Positions 42,121 to 50,420 of a DNA stretch of 64,000 nucleotides are shown piece after piece. Source of the DNA: an uncultured Prevotellaceae bacterium (lineage in GTDB: Bacteria > Bacteroidota > Bacteroidia > Bacteroidales > Bacteroidaceae). Under the pieces are notes generated by a model. It was not told the origin of the DNA and searched no databases. It saw only the letters and a program-made list of their open reading frames with translations. The translations under genes and the position numbers were made by a program. Position 1 is the stretch's first letter. Each line of letters opens with the position of its first letter. The stretch covers positions 1-64,000 of the forward strand of contig CACZBS010000001.1 in assembly GCA_902779455.1 (NCBI GenBank), given 5' to 3'.

Positions 42121-43631
42121 TTATCTTTACCTCCTGTTCCGACTTCTTCGACATTAAGCCGCAGACCGAGCTGGTCAGCGACGACTTCTGGCAGTCGAAG
42201 AGCGACGTCGAGAGTGCCGTCAGCGCCTGCTACCGCGCCATGCAGGAGCCCGACGTCATGGAGCGGCTCATCGCCTGGGGCGAGATGCGCTCCGACAACG
42301 TGTTGCTCGGCCAGAACTATAACGACAATGTCTACTACATCCTGACGGCCAACGTTGACGCTGACAACGGCTATGCTCAGTGGGGGCCCTTGTATCAGGT
42401 CATCAACTGTTGTAACACGGTGCTCAGTCAGATGCCTGACGTCCAGCGGAAAGACCCCAACTTCACGGCGGGCGAACTGCGGGCCTACGAGGCTGAGATG
42501 AAGACGCTGCGCGCACTGTGCTATTTCTACCTGGTGCGCACGTTCCGCGACGTACCCTTCACCACTGAGGCCTATAGCGACGACACCCGCCCCTTCCAGT
42601 TGCCACAGACCGACGGCGACGAGATCCTGGGTCAGTTGCTTTCTGAACTGGACCAAATCCAGGACAACTTTGCCAAGGCCGTCTATTCCACCACCGCCGC
42701 CACCAAGGGACGCATCACGCAGAAAGCCCTCTGGACCCTGATGGCCGACATCAACCTCTGGCTGGGCCGCTACGACCGCACCATCGACCTCTGCCGCCGC
42801 GTGCTGCAGACGTCGACCAATCCCCTGCAGCTCGAGTCGTCGGCCCGCTACAACCAGCTGGTCTTCGGGCAGGGACAGTCGCAGGAGTCAATCTTTGAGC
42901 TGGTCTTCGACAGCTATACGCCCAACTACGTCGTCAACGAGATGTATGGTCAGACGGGAGGTCGCAGCAGCGTCAACCAGCTGTCGGCCCTCGACTGGCG
43001 CAACTATCCGCTCTTCGACGGCAGCGACGTGCGACAGCACGACTTCGTGTTCCGCAACACGGGTGGCGCTTTCATCCCCATCCGTAAGTTCGTCGCCTAC
43101 CGACGCGAAAGCTCCAGCTCGCAGGTCGTCGCCTCCGACTACGTCGTCAATCAGAACACTCAGCCATGGATCATCTACCGTCTGGCCGATGTCTATCTGA
43201 TGATGGCCGAGGCACTCGTCGAGCGCGCTGCCGACGGCGACCTAGCTGAGGCCATCCGTATGGTGGGCTACACCTACGACCGCGCCAACCCATCGCGCGG
43301 CACGGGGTCACTCTCACTGGCCAGCTACAACTCGCAAGAACTGATGCGCAACCTTGTCTTCGATGAGCGCCAGCGTGAGTTCATGTTCGAGGGCAAGCGC
43401 TACTTCGACCTGCTGCGCCGCATCCGACACACCGACGACCTCGCCGGCATCGTCTCAACCTATCTGCTCCGCAAGTACGAGAGTCTCGACCAGGCCACCG
43501 TACTTACCCGTCTGAACACCCTCAACGCCCTTTACATGCCCATCCACCGCGACGAGATTAAGGTTAACAAACTGCTGAAGCAGAATCCCTTCTACGACAC
43601 CTCGGGCGATGTGGAGAAAGCCCACCCCTAA
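42018..43631 (+). CDS. SusD-like outer-membrane lipoprotein (first pair)
   Basis: A 537-residue product: lipoprotein signal MMKYQLRIKKQTRAVMAWLM ending at the cysteine of LIFTSC, then a RagB/SusD fold (SDFFDIKPQTELVSDDFW, AEMKTLRALCYFYLVRTF, VFDERQREFMFEGKRYFDLL). SusD proteins bind glycan and cap the SusC pore. The first 40 residues are encoded by cassette A, and AAGGA sits 7 bases before the ATG, a Shine-Dalgarno-like site rare in this window. The last residues (KAHP) and the stop codon come from the first arm of cassette B. Confidence 0.92.
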   Translation: MMKYQLRIKKQTRAVMAWLMTILAPLPWGGVGGGLIFTSCSDFFDIKPQTELVSDDFWQSKSDVESAVSACYRAMQEPDVMERLIAWGEMRSDNVLLGQNYNDNVYYILTANVDADNGYAQWGPLYQVINCCNTVLSQMPDVQRKDPNFTAGELRAYEAEMKTLRALCYFYLVRTFRDVPFTTEAYSDDTRPFQLPQTDGDEILGQLLSELDQIQDNFAKAVYSTTAATKGRITQKALWTLMADINLWLGRYDRTIDLCRRVLQTSTNPLQLESSARYNQLVFGQGQSQESIFELVFDSYTPNYVVNEMYGQTGGRSSVNQLSALDWRNYPLFDGSDVRQHDFVFRNTGGAFIPIRKFVAYRRESSSSQVVASDYVVNQNTQPWIIYRLADVYLMMAEALVERAADGDLAEAIRMVGYTYDRANPSRGTGSLSLASYNSQELMRNLVFDERQREFMFEGKRYFDLLRRIRHTDDLAGIVSTYLLRKYESLDQATVLTRLNTLNALYMPIHRDEIKVNKLLKQNPFYDTSGDVEKAHP

Positions 43632-43791
43632 CCCCTCCCCAAGGGAGGGAAATGAGAATAGACTTGTTATAAATAATAAGGAATGTATATGATGAAGTAT
43701 CAATTAAGAATAAAAAAACAGACGAGAGCTGTAATGGCATGGCTCATGACTATCCTTGCTCCACTCTTTTGGGGATGGGTTGTGGGAGGGC
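43620..43791 (+). repeat. Inverted-repeat-bounded leader cassette, copy B
   Basis: First arm 43620-43649, second arm about 43760-43791 and more decayed. The centre is almost identical to copy A for about 110 bases, including the start region of the next lipoprotein gene. The first arm contains the SusD stop codon (43629-43631). Confidence 0.75.
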
Positions 43792-45569
43792 TTGCCTCTT
43801 GCGATAGCGACTCGCTCGAGGGCGACAGCTACTACACCTTCACGGGCGAGACCGTGGCCAGCTACGTCGAGAACCGCCCCGACTCGTTCAGCGTCTTCAG
43901 CCAGATCGTCAAGGACGCCGGCGAGGAGGCACTGCTTTCCACCTACGGTCACTACACCGCCTTCATCCCTACTGATGAGGCCTTCTCTGACTTCTTCCGT
44001 GAGCACAGCACATCGCTGGAACAGCTGTCCGCTGACGAGAAGCGCAACATCGTCTATAACCATATCATCCGCTCGACGGCCATCGACTACCTGACGAAGG
44101 ACTTTACTGAGGGTGCCCTCGGCACGTCGAACATGAACAACCGCTACATCATCATCTCCTACGTACCCAACGATCAGGGACGCAATTCGATCCTGATCAA
44201 TAAGATGTCGGAAATCATACGGCCCGACATTGAGCTGCACAACGGCGTGGTGCACGTCGTCGACCACGTCCTCGTGCCCAGCGACGAGACCCTCGGTGCC
44301 CTGCTCAATCAGATGCCCGACTACTCCATCTTCGCCGAGGCCCTGCGGATGACCCACCTCAACGACTCGATCCTGGAGACCTACGACATGACCTATCAGA
44401 ATCCCTATACCACCGAGTTCGTCAACATCCTCGGCTACACGATGAAGCCCCTGCAGCAGCGTCGGCTCGGCTATACGATGTTCGCTGAGCCCAACAGCGT
44501 CATGCAGCAGGCCGGAATCAGCTCGGTCAGCGACCTGACGACCTATGCCCAGCGCTATTACGGCACTGAGGATGCCGCCGACCCCACCAGCCGCCGCAAT
44601 GCCCTGAACCGTTTCATCTCCTATCACATGCTCAACCGTCAGATGTCGACCAACGCCTTCGTCTACTCGGGCCCCAGCACGTCGAGCTACTACATGGACA
44701 AACGTTACGAATACTATGAGACGATGCTTCAATATCGGCTTATCGAGTTCCGTGCCGGCAACCGCCTGAACATGTGCCGGAACGGTGCCTACGTGGGTGT
44801 CGACGAGAGCCGGTCGAACATTGACGGGGCTAACGGCTTCATCCATTCGCTGACCGACATGCTTGTCTATGATGAGCAGGTGATGCAGCAGGACGTGCTC
44901 AACAAACGCATCCGATTTGATGCCTACGCCATTCCCCCGCAGCTCACTAATAATAATATAAGATGGAAGCTCAACAATCTCGACGGCTTCGGAGGTTTCA
45001 CCATGAGCCCCGACTATTGCGGCGACTACTTCCGATTCAACGACGCCTCGAAGTTCATCATGTGGTCGTCGGACTATTGGACCAACTACCAGAGCGACGA
45101 AATTTCAGTCCGTGGCTGGTACGACGTCACCGTGCGCATGCTGCCCGTGCCCCCCGGCACTTATGAGATCCGCCTCGGCTATTCGGCCCGTTCGTGGGGC
45201 GGCATCGCCCAACTCTTTGTCGACGGTCAGATCATCGGTATCCCCGTCTCGTTCAACTACACCGGCGAGCAGCCTCAGATAGGCTGGGTCAGCGACGAAC
45301 AGACCACCGACAACGGCGCCGAGAACGACAAGATGATGCGCAACCGTGGCTACATGAAAGGTCCCAACTCGGTCTACGCCATCAACGGACAAAAGACGTT
45401 GCGCCAGAACGTCGGGTCGCTGCGCTTCATCGTCGGCACTTTCACCTTCCAGGACTACGCTCCCCACTATTTCCGCGTGAAGAATATCGAGTCGGAGCTT
45501 GGCGAGTTCCATTTCGACTATTTGGAGTATGTGCCTGTGAGCCTGATCGACTCGGAGGATAAGGATTAA
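43689..45569 (+). CDS. FAS1 lipoprotein next to SusD, probable surface glycan-binding protein
   Basis: Start chosen at ATG 43689, equal to the start in copies A and C; an extra ATG at 43683 arises from one base change in this copy. The 626-residue product has the cassette-derived signal (MMKYQLRIKKQTRAV...), with a lipobox-like GGLASC, then two FAS1 domains (TAFIPTDEAF...GVVHVVDHVLVPSDE) and a beta-rich C-terminal region (GFGGFTMSPDYCGD, PPGTYEIRLGY). It is a paralogue of 21797-23620. Position after SusD suggests a SusE/F-like role in substrate capture. Confidence 0.82.
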   Translation: MMKYQLRIKKQTRAVMAWLMTILAPLFWGWVVGGLASCDSDSLEGDSYYTFTGETVASYVENRPDSFSVFSQIVKDAGEEALLSTYGHYTAFIPTDEAFSDFFREHSTSLEQLSADEKRNIVYNHIIRSTAIDYLTKDFTEGALGTSNMNNRYIIISYVPNDQGRNSILINKMSEIIRPDIELHNGVVHVVDHVLVPSDETLGALLNQMPDYSIFAEALRMTHLNDSILETYDMTYQNPYTTEFVNILGYTMKPLQQRRLGYTMFAEPNSVMQQAGISSVSDLTTYAQRYYGTEDAADPTSRRNALNRFISYHMLNRQMSTNAFVYSGPSTSSYYMDKRYEYYETMLQYRLIEFRAGNRLNMCRNGAYVGVDESRSNIDGANGFIHSLTDMLVYDEQVMQQDVLNKRIRFDAYAIPPQLTNNNIRWKLNNLDGFGGFTMSPDYCGDYFRFNDASKFIMWSSDYWTNYQSDEISVRGWYDVTVRMLPVPPGTYEIRLGYSARSWGGIAQLFVDGQIIGIPVSFNYTGEQPQIGWVSDEQTTDNGAENDKMMRNRGYMKGPNSVYAINGQKTLRQNVGSLRFIVGTFTFQDYAPHYFRVKNIESELGEFHFDYLEYVPVSLIDSEDKD

Positions 45570-45582
45570 GCCCACCCATAGA

Positions 45583-45753
45583 GCCCACCCCTAACCCCTC
45601 CCCAAGGGAGGGGAATGAGAATAGACTTGTTATAAATAATAAGGAATATATATGATGAAGTATCAATTGAGAATAAAGAGACAGACGAGAGCGGTCATGA
45701 CATGGCTCATGACTATCTTATCTCCCCTCCCTTGGGTAGGGGTAGGGGGTGGG
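45583..45753 (+). repeat. Inverted-repeat-bounded leader cassette, copy C
   Basis: Arms 45583-45613 and 45724-45753. A short partial unit (GCCCACCCA) lies at 45570-45578 just after the preceding stop. The centre has more changes than A and B (RIKRQTRAVMTWLMTILS) but keeps the same frame and length. Confidence 0.78.
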
Positions 45754-47274
45754 TTCCTCTTCACTGCCTGCTCTGACTGGACTGACCATTATGAGGATGG
45801 TCCTGCGACGGGCGAGGGGCTGAGCGTGATGCAACTGCTCGAACAGGACAGCCGCACGGCCTCGTTTGCCGCCCAGGTACGACAGGCAGGCTATGCCGAC
45901 CTGCTCGCTTCGAGCCAGGCGCTGACCGTATTTGCCCCCACGCAAGGCCTGGACGGCAGCGACGTCGGCCGTATGGTGGCTAACCATATCGCCCGCCACA
46001 CCTATCCCACCTCGACGCCTCTCACCGTCGGTGTCGAGATGCTCAACGGCAAGATCTATCAATTTGATGCCGACGGGGGCTTTGCCGGTACAGGCATCAC
46101 CCTGGCCAACCAGAAAGCCGACAACGGACTGGTGCACCAGCTGCAGACGCCGATCCCTTACGTCAACAACCTCTATGAGCACATCGCGATGCGTCCGGAT
46201 CTGTCGGAGCTCTATCGCTTCATTCATCAGTTCGATGAGGTGAAGTTCGATGTCGAAAACTCTGTCGAGGTCGACATTGACGAGCAGGGCCGCCCCGTCT
46301 ACGACTCCGTCTTCGTCAGTTATAACCGTCTGCTCGAAGATCCCGTCTACGGACTGGGCCACATCGCTCGCGAGGATTCGACGTACAACATGCTGCTGCC
46401 CACGAACGAAGCCTGGCAGCAGGCTTATGAGCGCATCGCACCCTCATTCCGCGTCTACGATGCCGACGACGCTGTGGCCGACTCGCTGCAGGACCTTCGC
46501 ACCCGTCTGGCCATTGTCGAGAACCTGGTCTATAGGGCCGCCGTCGCCGGTGCAGACTCGGCTGTCTCCACGACGGGTAGCGTCATCAGTGAGCCCGACC
46601 GACTATTGGCCGGTTCGACCGCATTGACCGCCAGCAACGGCACGGCATGGCTCTGTCCGACGCTCAACTATGACCGTCGCGAGACCTGGAACAAACCCAT
46701 CGTCGTCGAAGCCGAGCAGCAGAATGGCCGGACGTATAACAACACGCTGACGTCGGTCTATCAGCGCTCGCTCACATCCAGCAGCCTCATCGGGGGCGTC
46801 AGTGGCGAAGCCTTTATTGAGGTGATGCCCATCTCCACGTCGACCAACCCCACTGTCATCTTCGACATCCCTGACGTGCTGGCCGGCACCTATGATATTT
46901 ATTGCGTGTTCCTGCCCGCCACAGTCGAAGGTCCGACGGAGGAACTCGACTCGACGAAGGTCAACTTCACGCTGACCTATCTGAACGCCAACGGCCGCAC
47001 AGCGACTAAGCGCCCCTCGACGGCCGAGGCCCGCGAGCTCATCACCAGCGGCACGGAGGTGACACGCATGCTGGCCTTGAGCCATGTTGAGATACCGGTC
47101 AGCAACACCACCGACCGGCTCTGGCTGACCAGCGAGACCAACGACCCCACCACGCTCCAGACAACTACCTCGTTGACCATCACCACCAACGTGACGGCTC
47201 GTGAATTCTCGTCGGGCACCTACGCGCGTTCGTTCCGCCTCGACCGCATCATCTTCGAACCTGTTAAGAATTAA
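45652..47274 (+). CDS. FAS1-type lipoprotein with C-terminal beta domain
   Basis: A 540-residue product with the cassette-derived lipoprotein signal (cysteine in FLFTAC). Two weak fasciclin domains: about 55-185 (LTVFAPTQGLDG, GLVHQLQTPIPYV) and 190-340 (MLLPTNEAWQQAY, GTAWLCPTLNY). Then a beta-sandwich-like end (345-540, VEAEQQNGRTYNNT, IFDIPDVLAGTYDIYCVF) resembling carbohydrate-binding or adhesin modules. Third of the accessory lipoproteins around the first SusC/D pair; glycan binding inferred. Confidence 0.78.
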   Translation: MMKYQLRIKRQTRAVMTWLMTILSPLPWVGVGGGFLFTACSDWTDHYEDGPATGEGLSVMQLLEQDSRTASFAAQVRQAGYADLLASSQALTVFAPTQGLDGSDVGRMVANHIARHTYPTSTPLTVGVEMLNGKIYQFDADGGFAGTGITLANQKADNGLVHQLQTPIPYVNNLYEHIAMRPDLSELYRFIHQFDEVKFDVENSVEVDIDEQGRPVYDSVFVSYNRLLEDPVYGLGHIAREDSTYNMLLPTNEAWQQAYERIAPSFRVYDADDAVADSLQDLRTRLAIVENLVYRAAVAGADSAVSTTGSVISEPDRLLAGSTALTASNGTAWLCPTLNYDRRETWNKPIVVEAEQQNGRTYNNTLTSVYQRSLTSSSLIGGVSGEAFIEVMPISTSTNPTVIFDIPDVLAGTYDIYCVFLPATVEGPTEELDSTKVNFTLTYLNANGRTATKRPSTAEARELITSGTEVTRMLALSHVEIPVSNTTDRLWLTSETNDPTTLQTTTSLTITTNVTAREFSSGTYARSFRLDRIIFEPVKN

Positions 47275-47282
47275 GCAAGGCT

Positions 47283-50200
47283 ATGAACATACGATCATTC
47301 ATTACGACTATCTCCGCTGTCGCATCCTTTCTGGCAGCTGCGGCCCAGACTGACGTCAAGGGTGTGGTGGTCAACAGCTCCACGGGTGAGCCCTTCGCTG
47401 GTGCGCGCGTCGCCGTCGTGGGCAGCCGCACCACGTCGATGACCGGGGACGACGGCGTCTTCACACTCCCCATCGCTGACGATGCCGACGCATTGCTGCG
47501 CATCGAGGCCCCAGGCTTCGACGCTCAGTTGCTGCCTTTGCGCGGACTCCGGGAGGTTCATGTCTGCCTGCTTCCTTCGGGCACGGCTGAAGCCACCTAC
47601 GACGACTATGCGCTCAGTGCCAGCTCTGCTGCCGTCACCACGAAGAAGCGCCCTGCCACGGTGGCTACCGACGAGAATGTTGCCATGCTGCTCGCCGGCG
47701 ACCTGTGGGCCCAGAGCCATAGCGGAATTGACGCCGGCGGACACGCTTTCTTCGTCCGAGGTCTTCATTCGCTCAATATGCAGTCGCAGCCCCTCTTCGT
47801 GGTCGATGGCCAGATATGGCAGTCGCAGCTCCCCTCCCTCGGAGGGGGCGGGGAAGGCATTTCCCTCCATGAAGGCTATTTCACCAATCCACTGGCTCTG
47901 CTTTCGCCTGACGACATTGAGCGCATCGAGGTGCTCAAGAATGGCACGGCCGTCTGGGGCGCCAAGGCCGGCGGCGGCGTGATCCTCATCACGACGAAGC
48001 GCAGCCACAACATGGCCACGGAGATTGAGGTAAACCTCTCGGCCGGCATCCGTCAGCAGGGCCGGTCGCTGCCGATGCTCGGCGCTGCCGACTATCGCAT
48101 CTTGGCTTCCGATCTGTTCCCCTCTCTTGGGGAGGGGTTAGGGGTAGGCTTCCTCAACGACGATGCCAACACAACTTTCTATAGATCCAACCACAACGAC
48201 ACCGACTGGCAGTCGGTCGTCGGCCGCACATCGGCCTCGCAGAACTACGGCATCGCCGTGCGTGGTGGCGACGACGTGGCTCTCTATGCTTTCTCCTTAG
48301 GCTATGCCCGAGGTGAGGGGATGCTGCGCGGGACTGACTTCGACCGTCTGAACTTGCGCTTCAACAGCGACATCGAACTGACGAAGCGCCTAAAGACACG
48401 TGCTGACATCGCCTTCGCTCAGGTGACGCGCAATATCTTCGACGACGGCATCTTTTCAGAGACATCGCCCCGCTACATGGGCTACGTGAAGTCGCCGCTC
48501 TACAATGCCCGTCAGTTCGACACGCAGGGCCGTCTGTTCGATCGTCTCAGCGACGTCGACGAGCTGGGCGTAGGCAATCCGATGGCCATCATCGAGAACG
48601 CAGAGGGCAAGACGAAGAACTATCGCTTCACGGCCTTGCTCGCCCCCACCTACCTCTTCAGCGATCGACTGTCGCTCTCGGCCCTCGTCGCCCATTCGTG
48701 GGACAAGATCAAGGAGAGCGCCTTCATCCCGGACTTCGGACTGCCCGAGACGGAACTGCTCAACGCTCAGGGCGACTGGTACGGCACTGCCCGGAACAGC
48801 GTCAGTTCGCTCATGACCCGCCACTCGACGCTCACACTCGATCTGCATGCCGACTGGAACATCCTCAATCATCAATTCTCAATCCTCAATCTGACAGCCG
48901 GTCTGCGCTATCTTAATGACACCTTTGAGGGCGACTATGGGCAGGGCTATAACACAGGCTCGGACAACCTGCGTTCGCTCTCCGTCACCACTTCGTCGCT
49001 CCGCACTACCGACGGCACGAACGACGACAGACGGTCGATGTCCTGGTATGCCCAGGCTGGCTATAGCCTGAAGAATCGCTATCTGCTCAACGCATCGTTG
49101 GCGCTCGAGACCAACAGCCGGTTTGGCAGGGAAGCCGACGGCTCACTGAGGATCGGAGGTGTCGCGTGGGCCCTCTTCCCGTCGGTTGATGCCGCATGGA
49201 TCGTCACGGGTGAGCGCTTCATGCGCCATGCCTCGGGCATCAACTACCTGAAGCTCCACGTGGGCTATGACCTGACGGGCAATGATGACCTCCCGGCCGG
49301 CGCCACGCGCACCTACTTTGGGTCCATCGGCTATGCCGGACTGGCAAAGGGCCTGGCGATGGAGAACGTGGGCAATGACAAGCTGAAATGGGAACGCAGC
49401 GGTACACTGACTGCCGGCATCGATATGCGCCTGCTCAGCAACCGGCTCACGGTCAGGGCCGACTACTTCCGTTCTGTGACCGACGACCTGCTCATGCACA
49501 AGCAGTTGCCTGCGGACTATGGACTCCAGAGCTATTGGACCAACGACGGCCGGCTGCAGAACGAAGGCTTCGAGGTCAGCCTCAGCGGCCGGCTTATCGA
49601 CCGTCGCCACTGGCAGATGAACGCCCATCTGAGCGTAGGACATTATAAGAACGAGGTGAAGCGACTGACCGACGGCGACTTCACCACCGACGTGCTCGGT
49701 GCCCGCGTGCTGACCAGCGTGGGTCGACCGCTCGGCGTCTTCTATGGCTACCGCACACTCGGCGTCTTCACTGACCAGCAGGAGGCCGACCGCGCTAATT
49801 TGGGCACCATCGACGCCACAGGCCGGCGTCAGGCCTTCGCTGCCGGCGACATCCACTTTGCCGACCTCCGTGCCGACGGCATCATCGACGAGCAGGACAT
49901 GGACGTCATCGGCGACCCGAACCCCGACATCTACGGGTCTTTTGGCTTCGACCTGACATGGAAGGGACTGACGTTCGACGCCCTCTTCACCTATTCTTTA
50001 GGCAACGACGCCTACAACGCCCTGCGCCAGCGGCTGGAGAGCGGCTCGTCGCTGAGCAACCAGACCGAGTCGCTGCTGCGCCGATGGACCGCCGACGGAC
50101 AAGTGACCGACATGCCAAGGGCTGTCTATGGCGACCCGATGGGCAACAGCCGTTTCAGCGACCGCTGGATTGAGGATGCCTCCTACATGAAGCTCCGTCA

Positions 50201-50411
50201 GTTGAGTCTCAGTTACGATCTGCCCATTCGGCCACGCCTGATTCAGGGTTTGCAGCTTTGGGCTTCGGTCGAGAACCTCTTCACCCTGACGCGCTATCTG
50301 GGTGCCGACCCGGAGTTCAGCTACGCCACGTCGACCCTCACGCAGGGCATCGACGCCGGCCTGATGCCCCAGAGCCGCAGTTATCATTTTGGTGTAAAAC
50401 TTAACCTCTAA
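47283..50411 (+). CDS. SusC-like TonB-dependent transporter (second pair)
   Basis: A 1042-residue product with signal peptide and carboxypeptidase-regulatory-like domain (about 22-90). The plug (FFVRGLHSLNMQSQPLFVVDG near 157-177, IEVLKNGTAVWGAKAGGG near 215) and barrel follow. Two places carry repeat-encoded peptides: PSLGGGGEG near 186 (47829-47858) and FPSLGEGLGVGF near 280 (48119-48150). Both lie in or near extracellular or periplasmic loops by position, so the transporter may still work. It is only distantly like the SusC at 38606 and probably takes a different oligosaccharide. Confidence 0.92.
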   Translation: MNIRSFITTISAVASFLAAAAQTDVKGVVVNSSTGEPFAGARVAVVGSRTTSMTGDDGVFTLPIADDADALLRIEAPGFDAQLLPLRGLREVHVCLLPSGTAEATYDDYALSASSAAVTTKKRPATVATDENVAMLLAGDLWAQSHSGIDAGGHAFFVRGLHSLNMQSQPLFVVDGQIWQSQLPSLGGGGEGISLHEGYFTNPLALLSPDDIERIEVLKNGTAVWGAKAGGGVILITTKRSHNMATEIEVNLSAGIRQQGRSLPMLGAADYRILASDLFPSLGEGLGVGFLNDDANTTFYRSNHNDTDWQSVVGRTSASQNYGIAVRGGDDVALYAFSLGYARGEGMLRGTDFDRLNLRFNSDIELTKRLKTRADIAFAQVTRNIFDDGIFSETSPRYMGYVKSPLYNARQFDTQGRLFDRLSDVDELGVGNPMAIIENAEGKTKNYRFTALLAPTYLFSDRLSLSALVAHSWDKIKESAFIPDFGLPETELLNAQGDWYGTARNSVSSLMTRHSTLTLDLHADWNILNHQFSILNLTAGLRYLNDTFEGDYGQGYNTGSDNLRSLSVTTSSLRTTDGTNDDRRSMSWYAQAGYSLKNRYLLNASLALETNSRFGREADGSLRIGGVAWALFPSVDAAWIVTGERFMRHASGINYLKLHVGYDLTGNDDLPAGATRTYFGSIGYAGLAKGLAMENVGNDKLKWERSGTLTAGIDMRLLSNRLTVRADYFRSVTDDLLMHKQLPADYGLQSYWTNDGRLQNEGFEVSLSGRLIDRRHWQMNAHLSVGHYKNEVKRLTDGDFTTDVLGARVLTSVGRPLGVFYGYRTLGVFTDQQEADRANLGTIDATGRRQAFAAGDIHFADLRADGIIDEQDMDVIGDPNPDIYGSFGFDLTWKGLTFDALFTYSLGNDAYNALRQRLESGSSLSNQTESLLRRWTADGQVTDMPRAVYGDPMGNSRFSDRWIEDASYMKLRQLSLSYDLPIRPRLIQGLQLWASVENLFTLTRYLGADPEFSYATSTLTQGIDAGLMPQSRSYHFGVKLNL
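47829..47858 (+). repeat. GC-rich unit variant inside the second SusC gene
   Basis: Reads CTCCCCTCCCTCGGAGGGGG then CGGGGAAGGC, a diverged form of the locus repeat, encoding PSLGGGGEG in frame. Confidence 0.5.
48119..48150 (+). repeat. GC-rich palindromic unit inside the second SusC gene
   Basis: A close match to the second-arm orientation of the cassettes, encoding PSLGEGLGVGF in frame. Confidence 0.7.
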
Positions 50412-50420
50412 GAAGAAGCA

